Of a DNA stretch of 64,000 nucleotides, positions 18,011 through 26,554 are shown in pieces. The notes beneath the pieces are model-generated. The model was not told the origin of the DNA, did not search any database, and worked only from the letters and a program-made list of their open reading frames with translations. Made by a program: the position numbers and the translations under genes. Source of the DNA: Paenibacillus artemisiicola (GTDB taxonomy: Bacteria > Bacillota > Bacilli > Paenibacillales > Paenibacillaceae); assembly GCF_017652985.1 (NCBI RefSeq), contig NZ_JAGGDJ010000004.1:186001-250000 (forward strand), written 5' to 3'. Numbering within the stretch: the first letter of the stretch is position 1; each line of letters starts with the position of its first letter.

Positions 18011-18691
18011 CTAGGGCACGGCCATGTAACCCAGTCCTTTTTTGGTCACAATCGCTTCTTCGAGCCCCAGAACGGCCAGTTTTTGGCGCAGCCGTGTCAT
18101 GTTTACCGTCAGCGTATTGTCGTTCACGAATTGCTCGTCCTCCCACAGCCTTCGAATCAGTTCCTGGCGAGGTATGATTTCATTCTTCGCCCTGACGAGG
18201 GTCGCGAGGATAAAAAATTCATTCTTCGTCAGTTCGATTTCCTTTCCGTCCTTTCGGATAACGCCGCGATTCAGCTGCAGCAGGGCGCCTTTCCATTCGA
18301 TGACGTCAGCACTCTCTTCGCCGTACGTATAAGTGCGGCGAAGAATGGCTTGCACTTTGGCAAGCAACACGTCTAAATGGAACGGTTTTTGTATATAGTC
18401 GTCGGCTCCCATGTTCATGGCCATCACCATGTCCATGGGGTGATCTCGGGAGGATAAGAAAAGAATGGGTACATTCGAGACGCTGCGAATCTCCCGACAC
18501 CAATGAAAGCCGTCGAACCTTGGCAATTGGATGTCCAGAATGACCAGTTGAGGTTTTTCGTTCAGAAAATCATCCATAATATGATCGAAATCTCGGGGCG
18601 TGGAGGCGTGCAAGGACCAGGCCCTGAACCTTTCCCTCAGCAACTCCAGTATGGAGGAATCGTCCTCGACAATGAAAATGTTCATATCCAC
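18011..18691 (-). CDS. OmpR-family response regulator (BceR/YxdJ-type)
   Basis: 226 residues: receiver domain with acidic pocket EDD at the start and phosphoacceptor Asp in LVILDIQLP (about residue 51-53), then a winged-helix DNA-binding domain (LTKNEFFILATLVRAKNEI and NTLTVNMTRLRQKLAVLG). GTG at 18691 or ATG at 18685 may be the start. It precedes the kinase and is expected to activate the ABC/yxeA unit at 16514-13380. Confidence 0.92.
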   Translation of the reverse strand: MDMNIFIVEDDSSILELLRERFRAWSLHASTPRDFDHIMDDFLNEKPQLVILDIQLPRFDGFHWCREIRSVSNVPILFLSSRDHPMDMVMAMNMGADDYIQKPFHLDVLLAKVQAILRRTYTYGEESADVIEWKGALLQLNRGVIRKDGKEIELTKNEFFILATLVRAKNEIIPRQELIRRLWEDEQFVNDNTLTVNMTRLRQKLAVLGLEEAIVTKKGLGYMAVP

Positions 18692-18805
18692 ATTAGATGC
18701 ACCCCAATTGCTGCATGTTTTTTCTTAAGTGTATGTCCATCTCACCGAACAAGCAAGTTTGCGGACGCCGCGGCTACATACAATCAAGGGAAGCCCTTCA
18801 TCGAA

Positions 18806-18873
18806 ATGGAAAGTTCGCTTGACATTGTTTATGGTGCACGATATGCTTTCCTCATGGAAAGTCCGCTTTCCAT
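18806..18873. promoter_or_regulatory. Paired operator candidates around the XRE promoter
   Basis: ATGGAAAGTTCGCTT (18806-18820) and ATGGAAAGTCCGCTTTCCAT (18854-18873) share 14 of the first 15 bases. The second is a perfect palindrome with 8-bp arms. They flank the promoter at 18819-18847, as expected for autorepression by a dimeric XRE protein. Confidence 0.65.
18819..18847 (+). promoter_or_regulatory. Strong sigma-A promoter of the XRE gene
   Basis: Consensus TTGACA (18819-18824), 17-bp spacer, TATGCT (18842-18847). Confidence 0.8.
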
Positions 18874-18889
18874 ATGGAGGGTGAAGGTA

Positions 18890-19096
18890 TTGAACAACCG
18901 TCTAGAAGAAATCCGCAAGCAACACGGAATTAAGCAAGAAGAATTAGCTATGGCTCTTGAAGTGTCCAGGCAAACGATCGGTTCGCTGGAGAACGGACGT
19001 TATAATCCATCGATTCTTCTGGCGTTCAAGATAGCTCGTTATTTCGGTATGCGTATCGAAGATATCTTCATTTATGAGGAGGATGAACAGCAATGA
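18890..19096 (+). CDS. XRE-family helix-turn-helix regulator
   Basis: A 68-residue Cro/CI-type DNA-binding protein that is almost only the HTH: LEEIRKQHGIKQEELAMALE, then SRQTIGSLENGRYNPSI. Start TTG at 18890 with GGAGG 9 bases upstream; longer in-frame extensions have no ribosome site and would include the promoter. It overlaps the following membrane gene by ATGA. Such small XRE proteins paired with a DUF2178-like membrane protein are common in Firmicutes; the pair is probably autoregulated. Confidence 0.9.
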   Translation: MNNRLEEIRKQHGIKQEELAMALEVSRQTIGSLENGRYNPSILLAFKIARYFGMRIEDIFIYEEDEQQ

Positions 19097-19524
19097 ATAA
19101 AATAATTTGGGCTTATTTCCTTACCCTTTCAGGCGTTGTACTATTCGCAGGCGGTCTGTTCTTCATCAAAACAATCGATGACCCGTATGGGATGCTGCGA
19201 GCGCTGCCCTATGTCTGCGTTGGGGTTGGCTGCGTGATTTTCGGCCATGGAATTGGAGAAATCATTCTCCGAAGCGCGATGAAGAATAATCCTGCCGCAG
19301 CGAAACAACTAGAGATTGACACGAATGACGAGCGTCATTTGACAATCGCTAATCGGGCAAAAGCGAAAGCCTACGACATGACGGTTTTTGTGTTTGCCGC
19401 CTTAATTTTATCATTATCCTTGATGGGGTTAGATTTAAGCGCGATATTGCTATTGATCTTTGCCTATCTGTTTATCCTTGTATACAACTCTTATTACCGG
19501 CTCAAGTATTATAAAGAAATGTAA
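19093..19524 (+). CDS. Four-helix membrane protein (DUF2178/DUF6442-like)
   Basis: 143 residues with two helix pairs (IIWAYFLTLSGVVLFAGGLF, ALPYVCVGVGCVIFGHGI, MTVFVFAALILSLSLMGLDL, AILLLIFAYLFILVYNSYY) separated by a cytosolic hydrophilic loop containing NDERHLTIANRAKAKAYD, the signature of this family. Function not known; possibly it senses at the membrane or controls its regulator partner. Translationally coupled to the XRE gene. Confidence 0.8.
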   Translation: MNKIIWAYFLTLSGVVLFAGGLFFIKTIDDPYGMLRALPYVCVGVGCVIFGHGIGEIILRSAMKNNPAAAKQLEIDTNDERHLTIANRAKAKAYDMTVFVFAALILSLSLMGLDLSAILLLIFAYLFILVYNSYYRLKYYKEM

Positions 19525-19857
19525 TGCAATGACCAGAGGAGTAATGACAATGACAAAATTAACGTATAGCGGTTTAAACCAGAACACACCGCCATTATAC
19601 TCGTCATTGCTTGGATTGGCGTGCACGGAGATCCCACTTTGCGGGGAGTTTGGGAGCTGCCATAACAAAAGGGGAACGAATACCTATTTGCCGTGCTGTT
19701 CGTGTCACAAGTACTGTTATGTAAGGATTAGCGAACAAATGCGAACTCAAAAAAGCTCCTTGGAGAGACGTGTGAATAAGCGAGCATTTGTGAGAAGATT
19801 ACATCGTACCGAGGGAGCTGTACACGAAGAACGACCAAGTTCCGTCTTCGGATGCCC
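19525..19857. other. Non-coding stretch
   Basis: A plus-strand frame with many Cys crosses this region, but it has no ribosome site and no recognisable domain. Nothing supported. Confidence 0.4.
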
Positions 19858-21450
19858 TTATCTTTCGGTTGCAGAAACCACTGGCAACATCACCGAAAAT
19901 ACGGTTCCCTGAGGGCCAGTCCTCACAACTTCTAATCGTCCTCCATGATCCTGGATAATTTTATGGGATATGGATAACCCTAACCCTGTGCCATGACCTT
20001 TTGTGGTAAAAAACGGTTCAAATATCTTCGCTTTTGTGACCTCGGACATCCCAAACCCCGTGTCAGAAACCTCTATAGATACAAAATTATCGTTTCTATT
20101 AACTCTAATACCTATCTTTCCCACTTCATCCATGGCATCAACAGCATTTTTCAACACATTTACGAGAACTTGCACGATTTTATCTTTTTCAACATTCACA
20201 AAAACAGAATGTTCAGAATAATGGACATGAAGTTCATGACCATTCCTGTCAATCTCCGTCTCCATTATTGAGACTGCCCTCTTAATGCAAGACTCCATCG
20301 ATTCAATTTTTAATTGGGAAAGATTAGGCTTCGAAAATTGTAGGAACTCAGACGTGAGTTCGGTAACGCGTGTAATCTCATCCATGATCATGGGATGGTA
20401 TCGTTCAATATTCTCATAATGGTTCTGATGAGCTAATTGAAGAAACCCTTTTATTGTGGTCAATGGGTTACGAATCTCATGGGCCATACCAGCAGCCAGT
20501 TCTCCGACAACTTTTAACTTGTCTGCACGAAAAATATGTTCGTCTCTATTCATCCATATTTCTTTCTTTTTTTGAAAAAGTTGATTTTCAACATCGCCAA
20601 TCGTCTCACTTGAAGAGCGTCCATTAGAGAATGCATGAGCATAAATCATATCTAAATGGGGATAAGCAAGAATGATCGTATCTAGTATTTCTTTCACACG
20701 GTCTCTAGGTGTCAGTTCGTTAACAAACTCCATAGCAATCGCGAATTCACTCCCGCCATAACGGGACACAATAGAGGTATTGAAATGGAAATCCAGCTGA
20801 CTAGCAATCTCCTTCAAACCAGTGTTTGCTTGCTCATACCCATGTTGAAAATTTAGTGATCTTAAATCCTGGCAATGCAAAATGATTAAACAAAATTCAC
20901 CACGCTCTTTCATCCTGATGAGTTCTTTTTGGAATTCATGGTAATTAAGCAACCCCGTCAGAAGGTCTCTTTTCAATAGGTCATTGTTCTTTTTCTCCAG
21001 TTTCTCTTTTTCTCTTTCACTGCTTTTTATTTTCCATACTAGCGTTATGAATACAAGCGAGCTGGCGATATCGGAAAGCGTAACCAGTAGCGCGTACTTA
21101 TTTATAGTGGAGTAGGAAAAGCGTATAAGACTGTAGATGGTCATTATAAAAAGCATACTGTATATTTCGCGTTTTAAATCTTCATTACGCGAGAGCTGTC
21201 GAACGAGCAATATCACATATATCATCAAGCACCAATTTAGCTGGCACAACCAATGAAAAGCGATTAATAAAACCAATTGTAGATACATGAACTCGTGTTT
21301 ATTCTTATAGACATTAAATGCGAATAGTAACGAAATACCGGTCGCAATCATCAAAATAGGGTGATCTGTCCGCTCTAAATAGATCGATGAAAACGAGATA
21401 ATCATGATCATAATGGGAAGCAATATTTTATAGAGGACCGTGTTTACCAC
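19858..21450 (-). CDS. Membrane histidine kinase with an embedded degenerate GGDEF domain
   Basis: 530 residues. Residues 1-140 carry about five or six membrane helices. Residues about 160-295 look like a GGDEF domain: DLLTGLLNYHEFQ (residues 162-174) and RYGGSEFAIAM, where the signature is GGSEF (232-236) not GGDEF/GGEEF. Residues about 310-375 are a HisKA domain with the phosphoacceptor His324 in MAHEIRNPLTTIKGFLQLA, typical of sporulation-type kinases; residues 415-525 are an HATPase with N-box VNVLKNAVDAM and G-boxes DTGFGMSE and GTGLGLSISHKII. The GTG start at 21450 has AAGGTGAT upstream. No adjacent response regulator: it may feed a phosphorelay such as Spo0F, which is inference. Confidence 0.9.
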   Translation of the reverse strand: MVNTVLYKILLPIMIMIISFSSIYLERTDHPILMIATGISLLFAFNVYKNKHEFMYLQLVLLIAFHWLCQLNWCLMIYVILLVRQLSRNEDLKREIYSMLFIMTIYSLIRFSYSTINKYALLVTLSDIASSLVFITLVWKIKSSEREKEKLEKKNNDLLKRDLLTGLLNYHEFQKELIRMKERGEFCLIILHCQDLRSLNFQHGYEQANTGLKEIASQLDFHFNTSIVSRYGGSEFAIAMEFVNELTPRDRVKEILDTIILAYPHLDMIYAHAFSNGRSSSETIGDVENQLFQKKKEIWMNRDEHIFRADKLKVVGELAAGMAHEIRNPLTTIKGFLQLAHQNHYENIERYHPMIMDEITRVTELTSEFLQFSKPNLSQLKIESMESCIKRAVSIMETEIDRNGHELHVHYSEHSVFVNVEKDKIVQVLVNVLKNAVDAMDEVGKIGIRVNRNDNFVSIEVSDTGFGMSEVTKAKIFEPFFTTKGHGTGLGLSISHKIIQDHGGRLEVVRTGPQGTVFSVMLPVVSATER

Positions 21451-21668
21451 AGCGCTATCACCTTATTCTTCGTTTCTCTTAGCATTCGGATCGGATAATC
21501 TCATTATTCGCTATATTAGCTTCTTATCCCTCCTTCGATTAAAAAATGGGACCTCTAACAGTTAGCCCCAACTATTTCAGGGCGGTTGATTGGCGCTATC
21601 CATCTTTCCTCAAACCATTCATTACGGAACATGGTCATTTAAAGCCCTTTACATTTTCCCATCCGTCT

Positions 21669-22400
21669 TTATCCCGTAGATTTCATTGCCTTCGTAATTT
21701 CACTCTGCAACGCCGCATAATTCGTAAAATCAACAAACTTCTTCCCGTTTATAAATAGGGTCGGCGTACCCGTAATGAGCTTTTCCGCCTTCTCGTTCTG
21801 CGCAATCACTTCATCTGCAAAGGCTTCCGACTCAATATCCTGCCTCAGCTTGTCATAGTCTACCTGGAGCTTTTCATTCCTAGCCAGTTCCACTAAAAAA
21901 TCCGGCTTCGCCCATTCCACCCGCTCATCGCCTTGGTTGGTATAGATGGCATTATAAAATTTCCAAAATTCCGCTTGATTCTGATGATAGATGGACTGTC
22001 CGGCCATCGCAGCTGCAAAAGAATCTGGTCCGATAATCGTATGATTTATAAAATAGAAGGAGACAATGCCTTGATCGATATAGTCCTGCATGAGCCGTGG
22101 CTTAATTTTTTCGCTGAAGTAACGGCATGATGGGCACTTGAAGTCGCCGAACTCTACGATTTTAACCGGCGCATCGGCGGAACCAAGCATCGGGAGGCTT
22201 AGATAGTCAAACTGGATAGCCATCCCTGCCCCGGACTCCAGCTTCGGCGAAAGCAAGACTGTTACAACGACCGCTGCCGCTGCAAGGAAGCATGTCAGAA
22301 GGACGAGTCCTTGTCTCCTGGCTTGCAGCTTGCGACGCGCAAGTTCTCTCTGTTGCTTCCTTCCCGGCACCTTTGTTCGATCCAGTTTCGCTTCCATCAT
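21669..22400 (-). CDS. Membrane-anchored DsbA-like thiol-disulfide oxidoreductase
   Basis: 243 residues. A basic N-terminus (residues 1-29) is followed by one membrane helix (GLVLLTCFLAAAAVVVTVLL) and an extracytoplasmic thioredoxin fold. The active site is FKCPSCRYF (CPSC) and the cis-Pro loop is TGTPTLFINGKKF, as in BdbD/DsbA-like proteins. It probably oxidises or isomerises secreted proteins. No BdbC-type partner (DsbB-like) is visible next to it. Confidence 0.9.
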   Translation of the reverse strand: MMEAKLDRTKVPGRKQQRELARRKLQARRQGLVLLTCFLAAAAVVVTVLLSPKLESGAGMAIQFDYLSLPMLGSADAPVKIVEFGDFKCPSCRYFSEKIKPRLMQDYIDQGIVSFYFINHTIIGPDSFAAAMAGQSIYHQNQAEFWKFYNAIYTNQGDERVEWAKPDFLVELARNEKLQVDYDKLRQDIESEAFADEVIAQNEKAEKLITGTPTLFINGKKFVDFTNYAALQSEITKAMKSTG

Positions 22401-22424
22401 AAAAACCCAACCTCACTTTCCACG

Positions 22425-22459
22425 GAAAAATAGACAGGCTGCCTGCCAGTAGCAGCCTG
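22425..22459 (-). terminator. Terminator of the GH172/Opp operon
   Basis: On the minus strand CAGGCTGC and GCAGCCTG form an 8-bp stem followed by TCTATTTTT, 25 bases after the GH172 stop. Confidence 0.75.
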
Positions 22460-22483
22460 CTCCCCACTTTGAGCTTTCTTATC

Positions 22484-23590
22484 TTATCTCGGCCAGCGCG
22501 TCTGAACAGCCGGCAGCGTCGGAAAAGCCGCATGCGGCTCCGCTTGATACCAGTACGCGACCGACGAAACATCGTCCGTCCGCTCGAACAAAGCACGGCT
22601 GTTATGGCCCATCTGCTGGATCGTCACCTTCAGCTCATTCTCGAACCGAATCGGATCCATCAAATGCCAGCGGTACAAGCCATGCATGGGAACGCTGTCC
22701 TCACCGAAGATATCACTCCGCGTTGTATCTGTCCTCGAATTATACGGATAGCCCAGGTATGGCGTATTGTAAGGCACCTCGACGATTTTACCGTCTCGCT
22801 TCTCATAGAAGCACCAAGCTCCGCCAAAATAATCCTCAGTGCCTGTTCCGCAAATGGTCGGCCACTCCTCGTCTCCGTCCATATAGAATTTAATCTCGCC
22901 TTCACCCCACCAGTAACGCTCCAGTGCTGCCCACGCCAAGTAAGTGCCTACATAGTGACCCTTACCTTTCACATGATCAATAAGGGTGAAGTCCTTCGCA
23001 GCCGTCGTAATGTTCTCTCTTCGCCACTGCGCATGGAAATAGCCCGCTTCCTCCGGTAGTTCGTCAACAAGCGTATAGTTGAACTGATAGAAGAAACCGC
23101 CAATATCTGCTGCATGCTCATTTTCAATTGTGATTTTCGCTGACTTGCGGAATGGCATCGGGAAGTAGCAGTTCATCCCGCCGGTCGGATTAACGGCAAT
23201 GGGCAAGGAGTTGACTACGCTTCTGGCACCGAATCCGTTGCAGAAGAAATCGCCGAGAGGGACTTCCACGGAAGGCGTCTCTTCGTCATCCCAGTACATG
23301 CGAATGACCAAATCACGAAGGACAAAGTAGCCCTTATCCGTCCGATCCGTCACCGTAATCCAAAAGTGCTGAATGACCCCCGGACCATCCACGTCCACGA
23401 GCGTGACCGTCTCGCCTTGCTTTAGCGTCATACATGGCCTACCCTTCCTGGCGATGCCAAGATTACTGGCTTCCTTCCCGCCTGCACCGACTTCGCCCTT
23501 CGGGTTCTCAGCGCTGATGGATCGTGTCTTGGCGTTCGTCATGAGCGGTGCAGTCGATAATCCAAATCCCAAGCCATGGTTTTGCAGCAT
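22484..23590 (-). CDS. GH172 (DUF2961) family enzyme
   Basis: 368 residues, no signal peptide, so cytosolic. Family features: RSISAENPKGEVGAGG (residues about 23-38), GPGVIQHFWIT, the acidic stretch YWDDEETPSVEVPLGDFF (about 99-116) and GTGTEDYFGGAWCF (about 248-261), where Glu252 is in the conserved TEDYF motif. GH172 contains alpha-D-arabinofuranosidases and difructose-dianhydride-forming or -cleaving enzymes; both act on furanosides. Start ATG at 23590 has GGAGG 9 bases upstream. As the last gene of an operon with an Opp-type importer it probably cleaves the imported oligosaccharide. Exact substrate unknown. Confidence 0.88.
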   Translation of the reverse strand: MLQNHGLGFGLSTAPLMTNAKTRSISAENPKGEVGAGGKEASNLGIARKGRPCMTLKQGETVTLVDVDGPGVIQHFWITVTDRTDKGYFVLRDLVIRMYWDDEETPSVEVPLGDFFCNGFGARSVVNSLPIAVNPTGGMNCYFPMPFRKSAKITIENEHAADIGGFFYQFNYTLVDELPEEAGYFHAQWRRENITTAAKDFTLIDHVKGKGHYVGTYLAWAALERYWWGEGEIKFYMDGDEEWPTICGTGTEDYFGGAWCFYEKRDGKIVEVPYNTPYLGYPYNSRTDTTRSDIFGEDSVPMHGLYRWHLMDPIRFENELKVTIQQMGHNSRALFERTDDVSSVAYWYQAEPHAAFPTLPAVQTRWPR

Positions 23591-23616
23591 GATAGCCAAC
23601 CTCCAGTTATGATATG

Positions 23617-24663
23617 TTAGATCTTCAAACGAGACGGATTCCCATCCGCGCTTTCCGGAGAACGATTCTGCGTGCTGACCGTGGGAATTTCATAATTGCT
23701 AGGCTTGAAGCACAGCACTTGATGGTCGCTGTTCAGATGAAGCATGCTCGGTTTGGTCGAGCGGCAGATGTCCCTCGCGAAAGCGCACCGCGCGGCGAAC
23801 TTGCAGCCCGCCATCGCATACTCTTTGCTTTCTAGATCAGGGAGCGCCATCTCCTCCTCCCATTTCTTGCCGACCCGAGGGATCGATTCGAGAAGCAGTT
23901 CGGTATACGGGTGTGCGGGATTGCTTAGAATCTCTTTGGCGAGCCCATATTCAATCAAATTGCCTCTATACATCGCCGCAATATAATCGCTGACGTAATA
24001 AGCGGTGGACAAGTCGTGCGTGATATAGACGAAGTTGACGTTATACTCGTCTTTAAGCTTCTTGAATAAGTTCACCACGTTCATGCGCAGAGACGCATCG
24101 ATCATCGCCACCGGTTCGTCCGCGACAATCAGCCTTGGCTTCGGGATAAGCGCGCGCGCGATGGATATCCGCTGCAATTCTCCCCCGGAGAACTGGTTCG
24201 GATATTTGCCTGCTACGTTGCTGTACTCGAGCCCCACCGATTTCAGGACCTCGGTGATGACAACTTTCGCTTCCTGTTTGTTCGCGGCGACATCTAGGTT
24301 AAGCGCCGTTTCATAAAGATAGGTGTCAACCATTTTGCGGGCGCTGAAGGTCGAGAACGGATTTTGAAAGATCGGCTGCACTTTCTTTAGGAACGCCTTC
24401 TGGTTGCGCCGTTTTGCATAAAAGGAAAGCGGTGTGCCATCAATTCGAATTTCGCCGAAGGACGGATCGAGCAATCGCAAAATCATCTTGGCGAGGGTCG
24501 TCTTGCCACATCCGGATTCCCCCACGATGCTCATAATTTGCGGCTTTTCCCCCGGTAAAGTAAAGTGAATCCCGTCGACTGCCGTGATCTTGGTTCCAAG
24601 CAGCATACCGCCAATCTTGAATTGCTTGGATAAATGGTTGAATTCCAGTAGGTTAGCAGCCAC
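23617..24663 (-). CDS. Opp/Dpp-type ABC transporter ATP-binding protein (OppF-like)
   Basis: 348 residues. Walker A GESGCGKTT, signature FSGGELQR, Walker B LIVADEPVAMIDAS and H-loop YITHD. The C-terminal oligopeptide-transporter extension has the Cys pattern AGCKFAARCAFARDIC that may bind an iron-sulphur cluster in this family. GTG start at 24663 has AAGGAGGTG before it. The usual DEPTSALD is DEPVAMID here. Pairs with the OppD-like protein next to it. Confidence 0.92.
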   Translation of the reverse strand: MAANLLEFNHLSKQFKIGGMLLGTKITAVDGIHFTLPGEKPQIMSIVGESGCGKTTLAKMILRLLDPSFGEIRIDGTPLSFYAKRRNQKAFLKKVQPIFQNPFSTFSARKMVDTYLYETALNLDVAANKQEAKVVITEVLKSVGLEYSNVAGKYPNQFSGGELQRISIARALIPKPRLIVADEPVAMIDASLRMNVVNLFKKLKDEYNVNFVYITHDLSTAYYVSDYIAAMYRGNLIEYGLAKEILSNPAHPYTELLLESIPRVGKKWEEEMALPDLESKEYAMAGCKFAARCAFARDICRSTKPSMLHLNSDHQVLCFKPSNYEIPTVSTQNRSPESADGNPSRLKI

Positions 24664-24723
24664 CCGAACACCTCCTTCCAACGCTTCTTGAGGCAAAGAA
24701 ACTACTATCCCGCACACCGCTAC

Positions 24724-25683
24724 CTACAGCAGCAGGTGACAGCTTGCATCATGGCCCTCTCCGACAGTCACCCGTTCAGGCTCGACAATGCGGCAAACGT
24801 CCGTCGCATGCGGGCATCTCGCAGCAAACCGGCAGCCGGAAGGCGGATTTTTGAGGCTCGGAGGCGTTCCCGGGATGCCTTCCTTCTGGCTGTTGTCCCC
24901 GATTTTCGGCAGGGCATGGATCAGCATCTTGGTATAGGGATGCTGTGGCGCATGGAAGATCTGTTCTGTCGGACCGACCTCGATCAGTTGTCCGGCATAC
25001 ATAATGCCCATCCGGTTCGTAATTTGGTAATGAACACCCATGTCATGCGACACAATGACCATGGAGTTCTGCAGCTTGCGCTGCACCTGTGACAGCATGG
25101 TCAGAATCCCTCTTTGCACGACAACATCGAGCGCCGTGGTCGGCTCATCCGCAAGCACGATGCTTGGGTGGAGGAAGGTCGCTAATGCGATAAGCACCCG
25201 CTGCCTCATACCTCCGCTGAGCTGGTGCGGATAGGCTTTTAATACATCCGGCGGCAGATCGAGCTCTTTCAGATAAGCTACAATCTCATGTTCCAACGTG
25301 CGCTTATCCTTGACGCCATGGAATTTGCTAATGGTATCGAAGAATTGATGTTTCACGCGAGTTACCGGGTTCATAACATGCATCGCGCCTTGCGGCACAT
25401 AGGAAATGTCCTTCCACCAGCTTTTATGGATTTCGCCGTTGCGGTAAACGACCGGTTCACCTTTTTTGCCCGTCGTATGAACTTCCACGGAGCCGGATGA
25501 AATCTCAAGCGGGTAATCGATCAAGTCGTACATCACTTTGAGCAGCGTCGACTTGCCGCACCCCGACTCGCCCGCAATCCCGAAGATCTCGTTCCTTCGC
25601 ACTTCGAAGTCGACCTTGTCGACGGCTTTTACATAGCCGGTCAATATGTTATATCGCGCGCTGACCTGATTCAGCTTGAGCAT
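24724..25683 (-). CDS. Opp/Dpp-type ABC transporter ATP-binding protein (OppD-like)
   Basis: 319 residues. Walker A GESGCGKST, signature LSGGMRQR, Walker B IVLADEPTTALD and H-loop VSHD, with the C-terminal SGCRFAARCPHATDVC extension. One of two ATPases of the importer. Located between permease and OppF-like genes, 2 bases from the permease. Confidence 0.93.
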   Translation of the reverse strand: MLKLNQVSARYNILTGYVKAVDKVDFEVRRNEIFGIAGESGCGKSTLLKVMYDLIDYPLEISSGSVEVHTTGKKGEPVVYRNGEIHKSWWKDISYVPQGAMHVMNPVTRVKHQFFDTISKFHGVKDKRTLEHEIVAYLKELDLPPDVLKAYPHQLSGGMRQRVLIALATFLHPSIVLADEPTTALDVVVQRGILTMLSQVQRKLQNSMVIVSHDMGVHYQITNRMGIMYAGQLIEVGPTEQIFHAPQHPYTKMLIHALPKIGDNSQKEGIPGTPPSLKNPPSGCRFAARCPHATDVCRIVEPERVTVGEGHDASCHLLL

Positions 25684-25684
25684 A

Positions 25685-26509
25685 TTACTTCCCTCTCCTT
25701 AGCGCGGAATATTGCTGATAGCCCGTCATCACGAGGAACAGCGCAATGAAGAGTAACGCGATCGCAACGACAGGAGAACCGATCCACCACCAGCGCTCCG
25801 CAAGCATCGCCTGATGCTGATTCGCCCAATAAATCATCGTCCCAAGGGTTGCTTTCTCATTGCTGGACATTCCGATAACGGCAAGCCCGGATTCGGAGCC
25901 GATGGCAACGAGAATCGTATTGACGAAGTTGGCGACCGACCAGCCTGCCACGAAAGGGAAAATTTCTTTCACGATGATCTTCAGCGTGCTCTGACCCGAA
26001 AAGAGGGCCGTGCTAATAAAGTCGCGCTCGCTTAGCGAAAGCGCCATCGAGCGCAGCTGCCGCGCCGGCCACGGCCAGTTGAAAATAATGAGCACGAACG
26101 AGATCATGTAGAGCGATGCCTTGCCCTGCATCAAGCTTCCGAGCAGAATCAGAATCGGCAGCGACGGAATAACGATAAAGGAATCGGTCAGCACCGTAAT
26201 CAGACGATCGATAAACCCACCTTTAAAGCCGGCCCACAGTCCAAGCAGTACGCCGATCACTGTTGCAAAAAATGCAACGATAATGCCGATGATAAACGAG
26301 TTTTGAATCGACTTTGCAAGCAGCCAGAACGTATCTTGGCCAAGGTTCGTCGTGCCGAAAATATGGTCCTTGCTCGGCTTTAGATTTTTTAGATAGGTGC
26401 CCCATTCATTCGGGTTCCTGTGGTAGAAGAACGGCACAATGAAACCGAGTATGACGAAGATAGCAAGCAGCACGACACCGAGCTTCAAGCGAAAATTCCA
26501 ATGCTTCAT
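25685..26509 (-). CDS. Opp/Dpp-type ABC permease (OppC-like)
   Basis: 274 residues with an N-terminal helix, a short extracytoplasmic segment (NPNEWGTYLKNLKPSKDHIF, then GTTNLGQD) characteristic of OppC, and about five further helices. The EAA-loop is RSMALSLSERDFISTALFSG. GGAGGTGAG precedes the ATG. Confidence 0.92.
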   Translation of the reverse strand: MKHWNFRLKLGVVLLAIFVILGFIVPFFYHRNPNEWGTYLKNLKPSKDHIFGTTNLGQDTFWLLAKSIQNSFIIGIIVAFFATVIGVLLGLWAGFKGGFIDRLITVLTDSFIVIPSLPILILLGSLMQGKASLYMISFVLIIFNWPWPARQLRSMALSLSERDFISTALFSGQSTLKIIVKEIFPFVAGWSVANFVNTILVAIGSESGLAVIGMSSNEKATLGTMIYWANQHQAMLAERWWWIGSPVVAIALLFIALFLVMTGYQQYSALRRGK

Positions 26510-26554
26510 ATGAACTCACCTCCAACCGCAGTTATGCAGCAACCAGGCTCATGC

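Noticed and set aside
13380-18691. Possible antibiotic biosynthesis cluster around the peptide-detoxification module
   Set aside because: No biosynthetic enzymes or precursor peptides are seen nearby; the module fits peptide resistance alone.
18503-18889. Upstream extension of the XRE protein to 197 residues
   Set aside because: It would run through the promoter and operators and over the response regulator; the TTG at 18890 has a well-placed ribosome site.
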